NCBI GenBank assembly: GCA_943787605.1
Contig: CALSNB010000001.1
Span: 930,001 to 994,000, forward strand
Source of the DNA: GCA-2697345 sp002697345
GTDB lineage: Bacteria > Pseudomonadota > Alphaproteobacteria > Rhodobacterales > Rhodobacteraceae
DNA length: 64,000 nt
Reading direction: 5' to 3'
A program made the translations under genes and the position numbers. Positions within the stretch are counted from its first letter, which is position 1, and each line of letters begins with the position of its first letter. Under the pieces are notes generated by a model. It was not told the DNA's origin, made no database searches, and saw only the letters and a list, made by a program, of their open reading frames with translations. Below, piece after piece: positions 7,032 through 15,795 of the stretch.

Positions 7032-10000
7032 CTACCAGCCCGTCTTAAGAGCTCCAATGCTACTTCCACTGACAGCAGGCGGAGAAGCTTGTGCAATAAC
7101 ACTATTGAATTTAGCGATTTTATCTTCGACCAATTCATCCAATTTATCTAAAATAGTATCTACCTTTCCAAATACATCATCTGCCACTTCATGTGATTGC
7201 GCAGGGGGCCTTGCATCAGCAATTTTTACGACCCACAATAGATCCTGAAGAGTGTCATCAAGGCCAGCAGGATGTCTTAAAACGTCCCTAGGAGTCTCCC
7301 TTTTTGTATCAACTAATTGCCCCTCTAACAGTTCTAATTCACTTATTAACACACTGGCAGTCTCTGCCTCTGAGGGAATAATCTTATCGATACTTCCTAG
7401 TTGGGACTTCATTAATCGTATGCGATTGACAGCGATATTAAGTTCAGACAGCTTTGATGTTATATTTTTATATAAAGTATTTTGTATCTCAAAATCTTTA
7501 TCCGTTGTGTCAATTCTTGGATCTTTAACTACTGTTACTCTTGATTCTTTAGAAACTGTATTTACGGTTAATACTAATGAATAATCCCCTGGTTGTACTT
7601 TTGCGCCAGCAGCTCCCCCTTCAGATTTTGAAAATGGTTCATATTTTCTATTTCTTAAACCCTCATCAAGCTTTATCGGTGGGTCTTCGGTCAGATCCCA
7701 AACAAATCTATTCAGCCCTTCTTTAGCAGTTGGTTTTCGAGAACTTGAAAGCTTCTGGTTATTAGACTCACATACTACAATAGTATTACCACTTTTATCT
7801 TTAATCTCTATTCTAACATCTGACTCAGAAATTTCTTTATCTAACCAATAATAAATAATTGCTCCTAAGGGAGGATTCTCTCCGGTGTCCAAGTATTTCC
7901 TTTTCTTTCTTCCATCAAGAGAATCCGTCAAATAACTCGCACCTTGAACACCAAAAGCTGGTGAGTAATCTTTACCATCTCCATTGAATAAGCCAGCACT
8001 CCAATGAATATTTTGTCTAACTGTGATTCGTGGGTCGTATAACTTTACAGTCTCAGATGGTTGCTTCAAACCTCTTAAGGGTGTGATATCATCTAAGATC
8101 CAAAAAGATCTACCATGAGTAGCAACAACTAAATCAGAATCTTTTATTCTTAGATCATAAACTGGGACAACTGGAAAATTACTACCCATTCTATTCCATA
8201 TTGTTCCATCGTCAGACGAAACATAAATACCTGTCTCTGTGCCTGTGAATAGTAATCCAGGTTTTTCAATATCTGCTCTTATCACCCGAGTTATTTCATT
8301 TTGAGGAAAACTATCAGAAATAGAAGACCAGGTCTTTCCACTATCTTTAGTTACAAAAAGATAAGGCTTATAATCTGAGAGCTTGAACCTTGTAGCAGAA
8401 AGGTAAACCGTGTCTGGGTCATGAGATGAAATTTCTACATTACCCACATACGCCCACTCGGGCATATTTTCTGGAGTGACATTTTCCCATTTCGCTCCAC
8501 CGTCACGTGTCACATGCACTAATCCATCATCAGTAGAGGCCCAAAGCTCACCTTTTCTGTGTGTGGACTCTACTACCGAAGCACATGAGGCGTATTGCTC
8601 TGCTCCAGCACTATCATGATTTAATGGCCCTCCAGAAAAATCTAGCTTTTCTATATCGTTACGACTTAAATCTGGTGAGATGCAATCCCAGCTCATTCCT
8701 TCATCGTAACTTCTAAATACATGATTTCCACCAACATATAATGTCCCGCTATCATGCGGTGAGAATAAAATTGGAAAAGTCCAAGCAAATCGATACTTTA
8801 AATCTCTAGGTGCAAAACCGGTAGCTTCTTCAGGCCAAACATTTATAAGCTGCAGCTGCCGGGTACGATGATCATACCGCTGCAACGCCCCGTTACCACC
8901 AGGACTTGAGCCTACTGCACCAATGTAAACAATATTTGAATCCTCTGGATGAACAGCTATGAAACCACTTTCACCAGTTCCAGGTAAGGTTGTGTCCCCT
9001 AGTGTTATCATTCCCCATTCAGCTTGGCTCGGCACAGATATCGAAGTGTTATCCTGTTGCGTGGCGTAAACCCGATATGGATACTGGTTATCAATATCCA
9101 TACGGTAAAATTGAGCCGTATTTTGATTATAGATCGTAGACCAAGTATCACCCCCATTAAAGCTGACACATGCGCCACCATCATTTCCTTGAACCATTCG
9201 TTTTGAATTTTTAGGATCAATCCACAAATCGTGATTATCACCATGAGGCGTAGTCACCTCCTTGAAGGTGTAGCCACCATCTGTAGACTTCCACATCTGA
9301 TAATTAGTCACATAGACTGTGTCTGCGTGAACAGGATCTGTAAATATGTGGGTATAATACCAAGCTCGATGAATAAGATCTCTATTGGGGCACCGCAATG
9401 TCCAACTCTTACCATAGTCCTCAGATACATATAATCCGATATTATCCTCATCACCCTCAACAAGCGCAAACACTCGACCTTGCTTTGCGGCCGATAGAGA
9501 AACGCCTATTTTTCCAAGTACTCCTTTAGCAAAGCCATTATCAATTGTTACATCTTCCCATGTGTCACCGCCGTCAGTAGATCGATACAAACAACTTCCA
9601 GGCCCTCCAGATGAAAGATGCCAAAACTTTCTATGCGCTTGCCACATAGCTGCAAACAAAATACGAGGATTAGTAGGGTCCATAGAAATATCTATTGCCC
9701 CAGTATAATCATTTTCAAATAAAACTCTTTCCCAGTTTTCTCCCCCATCTAAAGAGCGATAAACTCCACGATCATTATTTGGGCCAAACGCGTCACCGAA
9801 TGCAGCAACGTAAACATGGTCTGCATTCTCTGGATGTACTCTAATTTCTCCAATTTGTTTGGTATGATCTAAGCCAATATGCTTCCATGTTCTACCAGCA
9901 TCCGTTGATTTATACATTCCATCTCCGAATGAAACATCAATTCGAATTGTAGTCTCGCCCGTGCCCGCATAAATAACGTTGCTATCTGAAGGAGCAACTG

Positions 10001-10223
10001 CAAGAGCCCCAATAGTTGCACTATTTAAAAACCCATCTGAAACACATTCCCAATAAGTCCCACCATCTGTAGTTTTCCAAACTCCTCCCGCGCAGGCTCC
10101 AAAATAAAATGTCATAGGATCACTGTAATCTCCTGATACAGCAACGACACGTCCGCCCCTCGGGGGACCTATACATCGCCAATGCAATTCATTTGAAGTC
10201 AAAATAGCGTTTTCATTTCCCAT
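7032..10223 (-). CDS. Large Asp-box (BNR/VPS10-type) beta-propeller protein
   Basis: A 1063-residue protein whose first 720 residues are filled with Asp-box motifs S/T-x-D-x-G-x-x-W. I count about eleven, including KTTDGGTYW, KSTDAGRTW, RSLDGGENW, RSTDGGDTW, VSEDYGKSW, RSYDEGMSW, VTRDGGAKW, VTKDSGKTW and VSSDDGTIW. These form two sialidase- or sortilin-like propellers. The last 300 residues carry a beta-sandwich-like part and a helical end. The family is annotated as glycosyl hydrolase or VPS10-like but its members lack an established activity, and I see no sialidase arginine triad that I could assign safely. There is no signal peptide at this start (MGNENAILTSNELHW), although N-terminal GPPRGGRV is typical of the family's first blade. 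It lies upstream of an MFS gene. Confidence 0.85.
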   Translation of the reverse strand: MGNENAILTSNELHWRCIGPPRGGRVVAVSGDYSDPMTFYFGACAGGVWKTTDGGTYWECVSDGFLNSATIGALAVAPSDSNVIYAGTGETTIRIDVSFGDGMYKSTDAGRTWKHIGLDHTKQIGEIRVHPENADHVYVAAFGDAFGPNNDRGVYRSLDGGENWERVLFENDYTGAIDISMDPTNPRILFAAMWQAHRKFWHLSSGGPGSCLYRSTDGGDTWEDVTIDNGFAKGVLGKIGVSLSAAKQGRVFALVEGDEDNIGLYVSEDYGKSWTLRCPNRDLIHRAWYYTHIFTDPVHADTVYVTNYQMWKSTDGGYTFKEVTTPHGDNHDLWIDPKNSKRMVQGNDGGACVSFNGGDTWSTIYNQNTAQFYRMDIDNQYPYRVYATQQDNTSISVPSQAEWGMITLGDTTLPGTGESGFIAVHPEDSNIVYIGAVGSSPGGNGALQRYDHRTRQLQLINVWPEEATGFAPRDLKYRFAWTFPILFSPHDSGTLYVGGNHVFRSYDEGMSWDCISPDLSRNDIEKLDFSGGPLNHDSAGAEQYASCASVVESTHRKGELWASTDDGLVHVTRDGGAKWENVTPENMPEWAYVGNVEISSHDPDTVYLSATRFKLSDYKPYLFVTKDSGKTWSSISDSFPQNEITRVIRADIEKPGLLFTGTETGIYVSSDDGTIWNRMGSNFPVVPVYDLRIKDSDLVVATHGRSFWILDDITPLRGLKQPSETVKLYDPRITVRQNIHWSAGLFNGDGKDYSPAFGVQGASYLTDSLDGRKKRKYLDTGENPPLGAIIYYWLDKEISESDVRIEIKDKSGNTIVVCESNNQKLSSSRKPTAKEGLNRFVWDLTEDPPIKLDEGLRNRKYEPFSKSEGGAAGAKVQPGDYSLVLTVNTVSKESRVTVVKDPRIDTTDKDFEIQNTLYKNITSKLSELNIAVNRIRLMKSQLGSIDKIIPSEAETASVLISELELLEGQLVDTKRETPRDVLRHPAGLDDTLQDLLWVVKIADARPPAQSHEVADDVFGKVDTILDKLDELVEDKIAKFNSVIAQASPPAVSGSSIGALKTGW

Positions 10224-10418
10224 AAGATTTTCCTTAAAAATACGTCAATAGTTTTAAATTCAGCTAGACAATGCAGATATTTTTTATCAGTGTAAATACA
10301 AATCTGGATAAAATCTTTATGGCTAAAGTTATTAAACCTAATTAATAAATTAACAAAAAAATCAATATTTCTTTTAAAAGGGTTAAATTAAAGAGTGTAT
10401 AATTTATTATGACAAAAT

Positions 10419-11405
10419 ATGCCAAAAATTAACAGCTACAGACCGTTCACTCCTAATCCTGAACAAATGGCAAAAATGCCAGACATTTCTGGGAACTCAA
10501 TAAATGGACTCGATGAAAAAAACTTCAGGCGACCAAGCTATGTCTACTGGGGCAATGACCCTAATGATATCATATATGGTGATTTGCAAAAATGGTTTTA
10601 TACTGTCGACCCTAAAGACCCAGGTTTTTCTCAAGAAAGAGAGAAGCGACAAAAAACTTTAAATCAACCTTTAGAAGCTATCAATCAAACTAAAGTGAAA
10701 TGGTCTGATAAGAATTGGAGTAAGAATCTAACATCGTTTAAGAATGAAAAGATTTTTGATAAAATCGGAGCTACTAAATTTAATTCAGATTGGGCTTTTG
10801 AAGGCGTGAACATAAATTATGAAAATATAATATTACTCGGATTTCAACACGAGTATAAAAATATTATCGAAGCTCCAAAAACTACAGCTGGCGTCGAGGT
10901 TATGCGTCAATATTCTAGAGCTGCGTCTGGTGCAAAAAATATCGCAAATTGGCTTCGGAAATTAGGTTGGGACTCAGAGCCCTTAACAGGGCCAATGTCA
11001 GGGGAAATAACTATGGTCCCCGCAGCTATCGAGGCTGGGTTTGGTGAATTAGGAAAACATGGATCTATCATTAATCCAGAGTTTGGGTCTAGCTTTAGAT
11101 TATCAGCTATTCTAACTAATGCCCCAATCCCCTTATCTAGCAAACAAGACCATAAAGTAGATGATTTTTGTTCAAAATGCCGAATATGTGAGGACGCTTG
11201 CCCCCCCGATGCTATTTTTAAGGAAAAAAAAATAGTTCGTGGTATAAAAAAATGGTACGTCGACTTTGACAAATGCATACCGTTTTTTAATGAACATCAA
11301 GGCTGTGCAATATGTATTGCAGTGTGTCCATGGAGTAAGCCTGGAGTTGGCTTTAATTTGGCTGCAAAACTTCAAAGTAGAGCAAAAAGACTTACGGAAA
11401 AATAA
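10419..11405 (+). CDS. Reductive-dehalogenase-like iron-sulfur protein (cobalamin-dependent type)
   Basis: A 328-residue protein ending in two [4Fe-4S] motifs: Cys251/254/257/261 (CxxCxxCxxxCP) and Cys286/296/299/303 (C-x9-CxxCxxxCP). Just before these lies GFGELGKHG followed by PEFGSSFRLSAILTNAPI, the conserved cobalamin-pocket stretch of the RdhA/QueG superfamily. It lacks a twin-arginine signal, no RdhB anchor gene is adjacent, and at 328 residues it is much shorter than respiratory RdhA (about 450-500). It is therefore a cytoplasmic, non-respiratory relative. Epoxyqueuosine reductase is the main alternative, but the P-E-F-G-S/L-x-x-A-x-x-T-x-x-P pattern and the N-terminal region favour the dehalogenase branch. 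No ribosome site is seen; TATAAT at 10398-10403 lies close to the start. Confidence 0.8.
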   Translation: MPKINSYRPFTPNPEQMAKMPDISGNSINGLDEKNFRRPSYVYWGNDPNDIIYGDLQKWFYTVDPKDPGFSQEREKRQKTLNQPLEAINQTKVKWSDKNWSKNLTSFKNEKIFDKIGATKFNSDWAFEGVNINYENIILLGFQHEYKNIIEAPKTTAGVEVMRQYSRAASGAKNIANWLRKLGWDSEPLTGPMSGEITMVPAAIEAGFGELGKHGSIINPEFGSSFRLSAILTNAPIPLSSKQDHKVDDFCSKCRICEDACPPDAIFKEKKIVRGIKKWYVDFDKCIPFFNEHQGCAICIAVCPWSKPGVGFNLAAKLQSRAKRLTEK

Positions 11406-11428
11406 GTAAAAATTAAACTGAAATGACG

Positions 11429-12556
11429 TTAAATTCTTTTTGGATTACATACTTGCCCACCAGACATTTCCTTATCAACACCAGTCGTCATTGGAAAGCT
11501 TATAGGTAGATCATTAATTGAGCGTACTGCCAAAAAACCAAAACATTCTGCTTCTATAGCATCACCACGCCAACCAAATTCTTCGGCTTGAAAAACCTCA
11601 ATATCCGCAATTTCCTTTATTTCCTGAAGCAGCACAGGGTTATGGCGCCCACCACCGCAAACAATAAGGTTTTTAGGTCTTCTTGGTAAAATATTAAGTG
11701 CTTTGGAAACACTCTCGGCACAAAGGCGTGTTAAAGTAGCAGCCCCATCTTCTACAGAAAGACTAAGGATTTTTTCATTACTAAAGTCATAGCGATCTAA
11801 CGATTTAGGGTATTTCTTATCAAAGTAAGGATTATTCAAAAAATCATTTAAAAGAACTTTATTTACAACGCCTTTTGAAGCTAGAAGCCCATCTCTATCC
11901 ATATCCCCTAAACCGAAATGTGCAACGAGATCATTAATTGGCGCACTGGCAGGGCCTGTATCAAAGGCAATTAAATCTTCGCCATGATAACACCATGTTA
12001 TATTTCCTATACCACCCAAATTAAGTACTGCAGTTTCATCTTTATTAATTAGACTTGCTAATAAAGCTCGATGGTATGACGGGCATAGCGGCGCCCCATG
12101 TCCACCAACCAACATGTCTGCAGATCGAAAATCATAAACCACTTTGGTTTTCAATATCTCAGACATTAAGGAACCATTTCCAAGCTGACGTGTCCTCCCC
12201 TTTTTTAAGTCACGTGGGGGCTTATGTAAAATGGTCTGCCCATGAAACCCAACAACGCCCAACTCCTCTTTGTCTATTGGAGAGCCCTGTATTAAATCAT
12301 TCACGGCATCAGCTTGCGCAACGGTAATAAGTTCTTCTGTTAACTTAAAGAGCTCAGGCTCTTTTCCCTTGAAGTTCCATTCTCTGGCAACCTCAACACT
12401 ATCTTTTATACTCTCTCTAACTTCATCTGAATAAGCATAGCTTTTAAAGCTTGAGAATTTTTCAACTATAATTCCGTCAGTTTTTATGAGTGCCACATCT
12501 ATGGTTCCATCAAGAGAAGTCCCTGACATTAACCCGGCTGCCCAAATAGAATTCAT
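11429..12556 (-). CDS. anmK: Anhydro-N-acetylmuramic acid kinase
   Basis: A 375-residue ASKHA-fold kinase. The N-terminal phosphate loop reads GLMSGTSLDGTIDVALI (residues 8-24), followed by VGFHGQTILHKP, LNLGGIGNITW, the FDTGPASAPIND active-site loop and LIVCGGGRHNP. AnmK phosphorylates 1,6-anhydro-MurNAc with ring opening to give MurNAc-6-phosphate, a step in peptidoglycan recycling. Length and motifs match the family throughout, so the call is secure. It converges on the reductive-dehalogenase-like gene; no other recycling gene is adjacent. Confidence 0.97.
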   Translation of the reverse strand: MNSIWAAGLMSGTSLDGTIDVALIKTDGIIVEKFSSFKSYAYSDEVRESIKDSVEVAREWNFKGKEPELFKLTEELITVAQADAVNDLIQGSPIDKEELGVVGFHGQTILHKPPRDLKKGRTRQLGNGSLMSEILKTKVVYDFRSADMLVGGHGAPLCPSYHRALLASLINKDETAVLNLGGIGNITWCYHGEDLIAFDTGPASAPINDLVAHFGLGDMDRDGLLASKGVVNKVLLNDFLNNPYFDKKYPKSLDRYDFSNEKILSLSVEDGAATLTRLCAESVSKALNILPRRPKNLIVCGGGRHNPVLLQEIKEIADIEVFQAEEFGWRGDAIEAECFGFLAVRSINDLPISFPMTTGVDKEMSGGQVCNPKRI

Positions 12557-12752
12557 ACTACGCCCTACAGTTTACAGATTTTGGATCGTTTAGAAGAGAG
12601 CCGATCACAAGATATAAATATTCATACTTTATATTTAGGATAAACTTTAAGATTATTAACACAAGATAATTTCGAAAATGTAGTGTTAACTAAATAGTGC
12701 AAAAACCCATTTATTATCTTTTTTAATTAATGCCGCATATCTTAACAAAAAA

Positions 12753-13811
12753 ATGCCTCAAATATCGAACTTGTGCAAACCTATGGATCACTATAATAAT
12801 TTTGTCATGAACAACATATTAGTGGATCCATTCGAGCGAAGAATTTCTTATCTGAGGCTATCTGTAACGGATAGATGCGACTTTAGGTGTCTTTACTGTA
12901 TGTCAGAAAATATGACGTTCCTTCCTAAAAAAGATCTCCTTACTTTAGAAGAGTTAGATAAACTATCCACTGCTTTTATCAACCTAGGAGTGAAAAAGCT
13001 CCGTATTACTGGTGGAGAGCCCCTTGTTCGAAGAGATATAATGTCTTTCTTTGATAGTGTAGGTAGGCATTTGGATTCTGGTAAACTTGATGAACTCACG
13101 TTAACTACAAATGGGTCGCAACTTGAAAAACATGCACAAAATCTTTATTTGGCCGGCGTAAGAAGGGTAAATATTTCATTAGATACCTTAAATGAAGAAA
13201 AATTTGCAACCATAACTAGATGGGGAAGGTTACCACAAGTATTGCGGGGTATTGATGCCGCTCAGAGTGCTGGGTTGAAAGTAAAAATTAATGTTGTAGC
13301 ACTTAAAGATTTCAATGATTCTGAATTATTCGAAATAATGGCTTGGTGTGAATCTAGGGGCATGGGTCTTACATTCATTGAAGTTATGCCAATGGGAGAT
13401 ATTGGAAATGAGAATCGTCTAGATCAGTACTGGTCTCTAAAGGATTTAAAAGCTACAGTTTCTCAGCGTTTCAATGTTACCGATCTTAATGAGAGTACCG
13501 GTGGACCAGCAAGGTATTTCAGAGTCGAAGAGACTGGACAAAAAATTGGTCTAATCACTCCCTTAAGTCATAATTTTTGTGAAAGTTGTAATAGAGTAAG
13601 AGTAACTTGTACTGGAGAAATTTTTACATGCCTCGGTCAGGAAGGAAAGTCTGACCTCAGAGCACCACTCCGAGATTCCTTAGATCCCAAAATACTAAAT
13701 AACGCTATAAGGAAAGCAATTGGTCTGAAACCAAAAGGTCACGACTTTAATTACTCACGAACAAAAGTTAAGGGACAAATGACACGCCATATGAGCCATA
13801 CTGGCGGTTAA
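12753..13811 (+). CDS. moaA: GTP 3',8-cyclase (molybdenum cofactor biosynthesis)
   Basis: A radical-SAM enzyme with the motif CDFRCLYC near residue 45 binding the SAM cluster, a C-terminal cluster site CESCNRVRVTC plus a later cysteine in FTCLG, and the terminal double glycine in MSHTGG. It converts GTP to 3',8-cyclo-7,8-dihydro-GTP, the first step of molybdopterin synthesis, acting with MoaC. The frame allows starts at 12753 (352 residues), at Met11 and at Met19 (12807). MoaA proteins usually begin just before the DPFGRRISYLR-like stretch, so Met19 (MNNILVDPF) is likeliest; none has a clear ribosome site. No other moa gene is nearby. Confidence 0.95.
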   Translation: MPQISNLCKPMDHYNNFVMNNILVDPFERRISYLRLSVTDRCDFRCLYCMSENMTFLPKKDLLTLEELDKLSTAFINLGVKKLRITGGEPLVRRDIMSFFDSVGRHLDSGKLDELTLTTNGSQLEKHAQNLYLAGVRRVNISLDTLNEEKFATITRWGRLPQVLRGIDAAQSAGLKVKINVVALKDFNDSELFEIMAWCESRGMGLTFIEVMPMGDIGNENRLDQYWSLKDLKATVSQRFNVTDLNESTGGPARYFRVEETGQKIGLITPLSHNFCESCNRVRVTCTGEIFTCLGQEGKSDLRAPLRDSLDPKILNNAIRKAIGLKPKGHDFNYSRTKVKGQMTRHMSHTGG

Positions 13812-13848
13812 AATTTAATTAATCTTGTACTTTCATAAAAGGTAATAA

Positions 13849-14568
13849 ATGTCTGAAATTAAAGCACTTTTATTTGATGTTTTTGGAACAGTTGTAGACT
13901 GGAGAACTGGTATTGCCTCATCTGCTCGCGATATTCTAAAAAAGTACAACAAGGATATTGATTTTTTTGAGTTTGCTGATGCATGGAGAATTAGATATCA
14001 ACCAGCAATGGAAGAAGTGAGGTCCGGGAAACGTGATTTCACTATATTAGATATTTTGCATCATGAGAACCTTCAGGAAATTAAGAAAATCTATGGGTTA
14101 ACAGAAATGTCCACGGATGATGACCACAATCTAGTAAAAGCATGGCATAGGCTACCTGGGTGGCCGGATAGCTCCAATGGTCTAAAAAGGCTAAAGAAAA
14201 AGTTTATTATAGCAACCCAATCAAATGGTAATATTGCACTTATAGTAAATATGGCTAAAAATTCAGACTTACCATGGGATATGGTGTTAGGAGCAGAAGT
14301 TGTGAAACACTATAAGCCTAAGCCAGAGGCCTATACAGTAGCTTGCCAAATGCTTGGCTTAAAACCAAACCAATGTATGATGGTTGCAGCACATAACAAT
14401 GATTTAGAAGCAGCACGACTTCAAGGCATGCGGACAGCATTTGTGAAAAGGGAAACTGAACACGGTGTGAATCAATCTTCAGATTTAAAATCTGAAAGTA
14501 ACTGGGACTATATTAGTAATAACTTTATAGATTTGGCCGACCAATTAAACTGTCCTAAAGTTACTTAA
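13849..14568 (+). CDS. Haloacid dehalogenase type II (HAD superfamily)
   Basis: A 239-residue HAD hydrolase. Nucleophile Asp10 and Thr14 are in LFDVFGTVVDW, the motif II serine in ATQSNGN, the lysine in HYKPKPEAY and the acidic motif in AAHNNDLEAA. The subfamily is annotated as L-2-haloacid dehalogenase, releasing halide from 2-haloalkanoates. In true dehalogenases such as L-DEX the last motif reads SSNAWD, while here it is AAHNND. This variant is common in proteins of the same label, so activity on haloacids is not certain. AAGG sits 7 bases before ATG 13849. It follows moaA by 37 bases. Confidence 0.85.
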   Translation: MSEIKALLFDVFGTVVDWRTGIASSARDILKKYNKDIDFFEFADAWRIRYQPAMEEVRSGKRDFTILDILHHENLQEIKKIYGLTEMSTDDDHNLVKAWHRLPGWPDSSNGLKRLKKKFIIATQSNGNIALIVNMAKNSDLPWDMVLGAEVVKHYKPKPEAYTVACQMLGLKPNQCMMVAAHNNDLEAARLQGMRTAFVKRETEHGVNQSSDLKSESNWDYISNNFIDLADQLNCPKVT

Positions 14569-14605
14569 ATTATAGTAAAAATAAACCTTGAAGCTTATAT
14601 TAATT

Positions 14606-15766
14606 TTAACGTGGTAATCTTTTTTCTACAATTTCAGCCCAAAAGCTACATCCAGAAGGAATAGCATCATCTGAAAAATTGTACTCCGGATGATGACAAG
14701 CTGCGGTATCTCCATTACCAACTAAAATATATGCCCCAGGTCTCTCATTAAGCATATAAGAAAAGTCCTCTCCCCCCATGACCAATGGAGCATCCTCACA
14801 AGAACCATAAACTGATTCAGCAACTGATGCAGCAAATTGTGTTTGTTCTTCAGAGTTTGTCATCACTGGGTAACCTCGATTAAACTTAATATCAGCTTGA
14901 CCACCAAACATGTGAGCAACAGATGTTGATATTTCCTTTAACCGTTTCTCAGCTAACTTCCTTATATCTGCTGACATGGTACGGATTGTGCCCTTCAGGA
15001 ACACATGCTCCGGAATAACATTAAATGCCTTACTTTCGGACTCAATAGAAGTAACCGAAACAACGATTTGTTCGGTGGGATCAACATTTCTGGATGCAAT
15101 AGTCTGAAGCGCTAACACCAAGTGAGAGGCTAAAACTGTTGTATCAACTGTTTCTTGAGGTTTTGCAGCGTGACCTCCCTTACCAATTAAATGAATTTCG
15201 AACGTGTCCGTTGCAGCAAAGAATGGGCCAGATCTAATAGCAAAACTACCAACCGGCTGTCCCGGCCAATTGTGCATACCATAAACCTCATCAATTTCCC
15301 ATCTATCCATCATACCATCTTCGCACATCTCTCTGCCACCACCTCCGCCTTCTTCAGCGGGTTGGAATATCAATACTACTGTTCCGTCAAAGTTACGTGT
15401 CTCAGATAAGTATTTAGCCGCACCCAATAACATTGCCGTGTGTCCGTCGTGCCCGCAAGCATGCATAATTCCGGATGTTTTTGATGCATAATCTAGACCA
15501 GTTGCTTCAAATATAGGGAGAGCATCCATATCCGCGCGTAAACCAATTACTTTTCCAGACTTATTGGTCTGACCCTTTATGATACCTACTACACCGGTTC
15601 TGCCAATCCCACCAACAACCTCATCACATCCAAACTTCTTAAGTTTTTCTTCAACAAGAGCCGAGGTTCGAGGCGTATCAAATAAAAGCTCAGGATTTTC
15701 ATGAATATCTCGTCGCCACTCAGTAATTTCTGGTAAAAGTTCTGAGAACCGGTTTTTAACTGGCAT
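14606..15766 (-). CDS. M20-family amidohydrolase (hippurate hydrolase type)
   Basis: A 386-residue M20D metallopeptidase. Metal-binding motifs are MHACGHDGHTAMLLG near residue 96, AEEGGGGGREMCEDG with the catalytic glutamates near 132, and MGGEDFSYM near the C terminus. The family cleaves N-acyl amino acids such as hippurate, indoleacetyl or N-acetyl amino acids in the cytoplasm. It is the last gene of a minus-strand unit that begins with a peptide-type binding protein and two permeases, starting 29 bases after the preceding M20 gene. The context suggests it deacylates or cleaves what the transporter brings in. Confidence 0.92.
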   Translation of the reverse strand: MPVKNRFSELLPEITEWRRDIHENPELLFDTPRTSALVEEKLKKFGCDEVVGGIGRTGVVGIIKGQTNKSGKVIGLRADMDALPIFEATGLDYASKTSGIMHACGHDGHTAMLLGAAKYLSETRNFDGTVVLIFQPAEEGGGGGREMCEDGMMDRWEIDEVYGMHNWPGQPVGSFAIRSGPFFAATDTFEIHLIGKGGHAAKPQETVDTTVLASHLVLALQTIASRNVDPTEQIVVSVTSIESESKAFNVIPEHVFLKGTIRTMSADIRKLAEKRLKEISTSVAHMFGGQADIKFNRGYPVMTNSEEQTQFAASVAESVYGSCEDAPLVMGGEDFSYMLNERPGAYILVGNGDTAACHHPEYNFSDDAIPSGCSFWAEIVEKRLPR

Positions 15767-15795
15767 TCATTTTTCTCCTAATATTAAGTTTTCAA

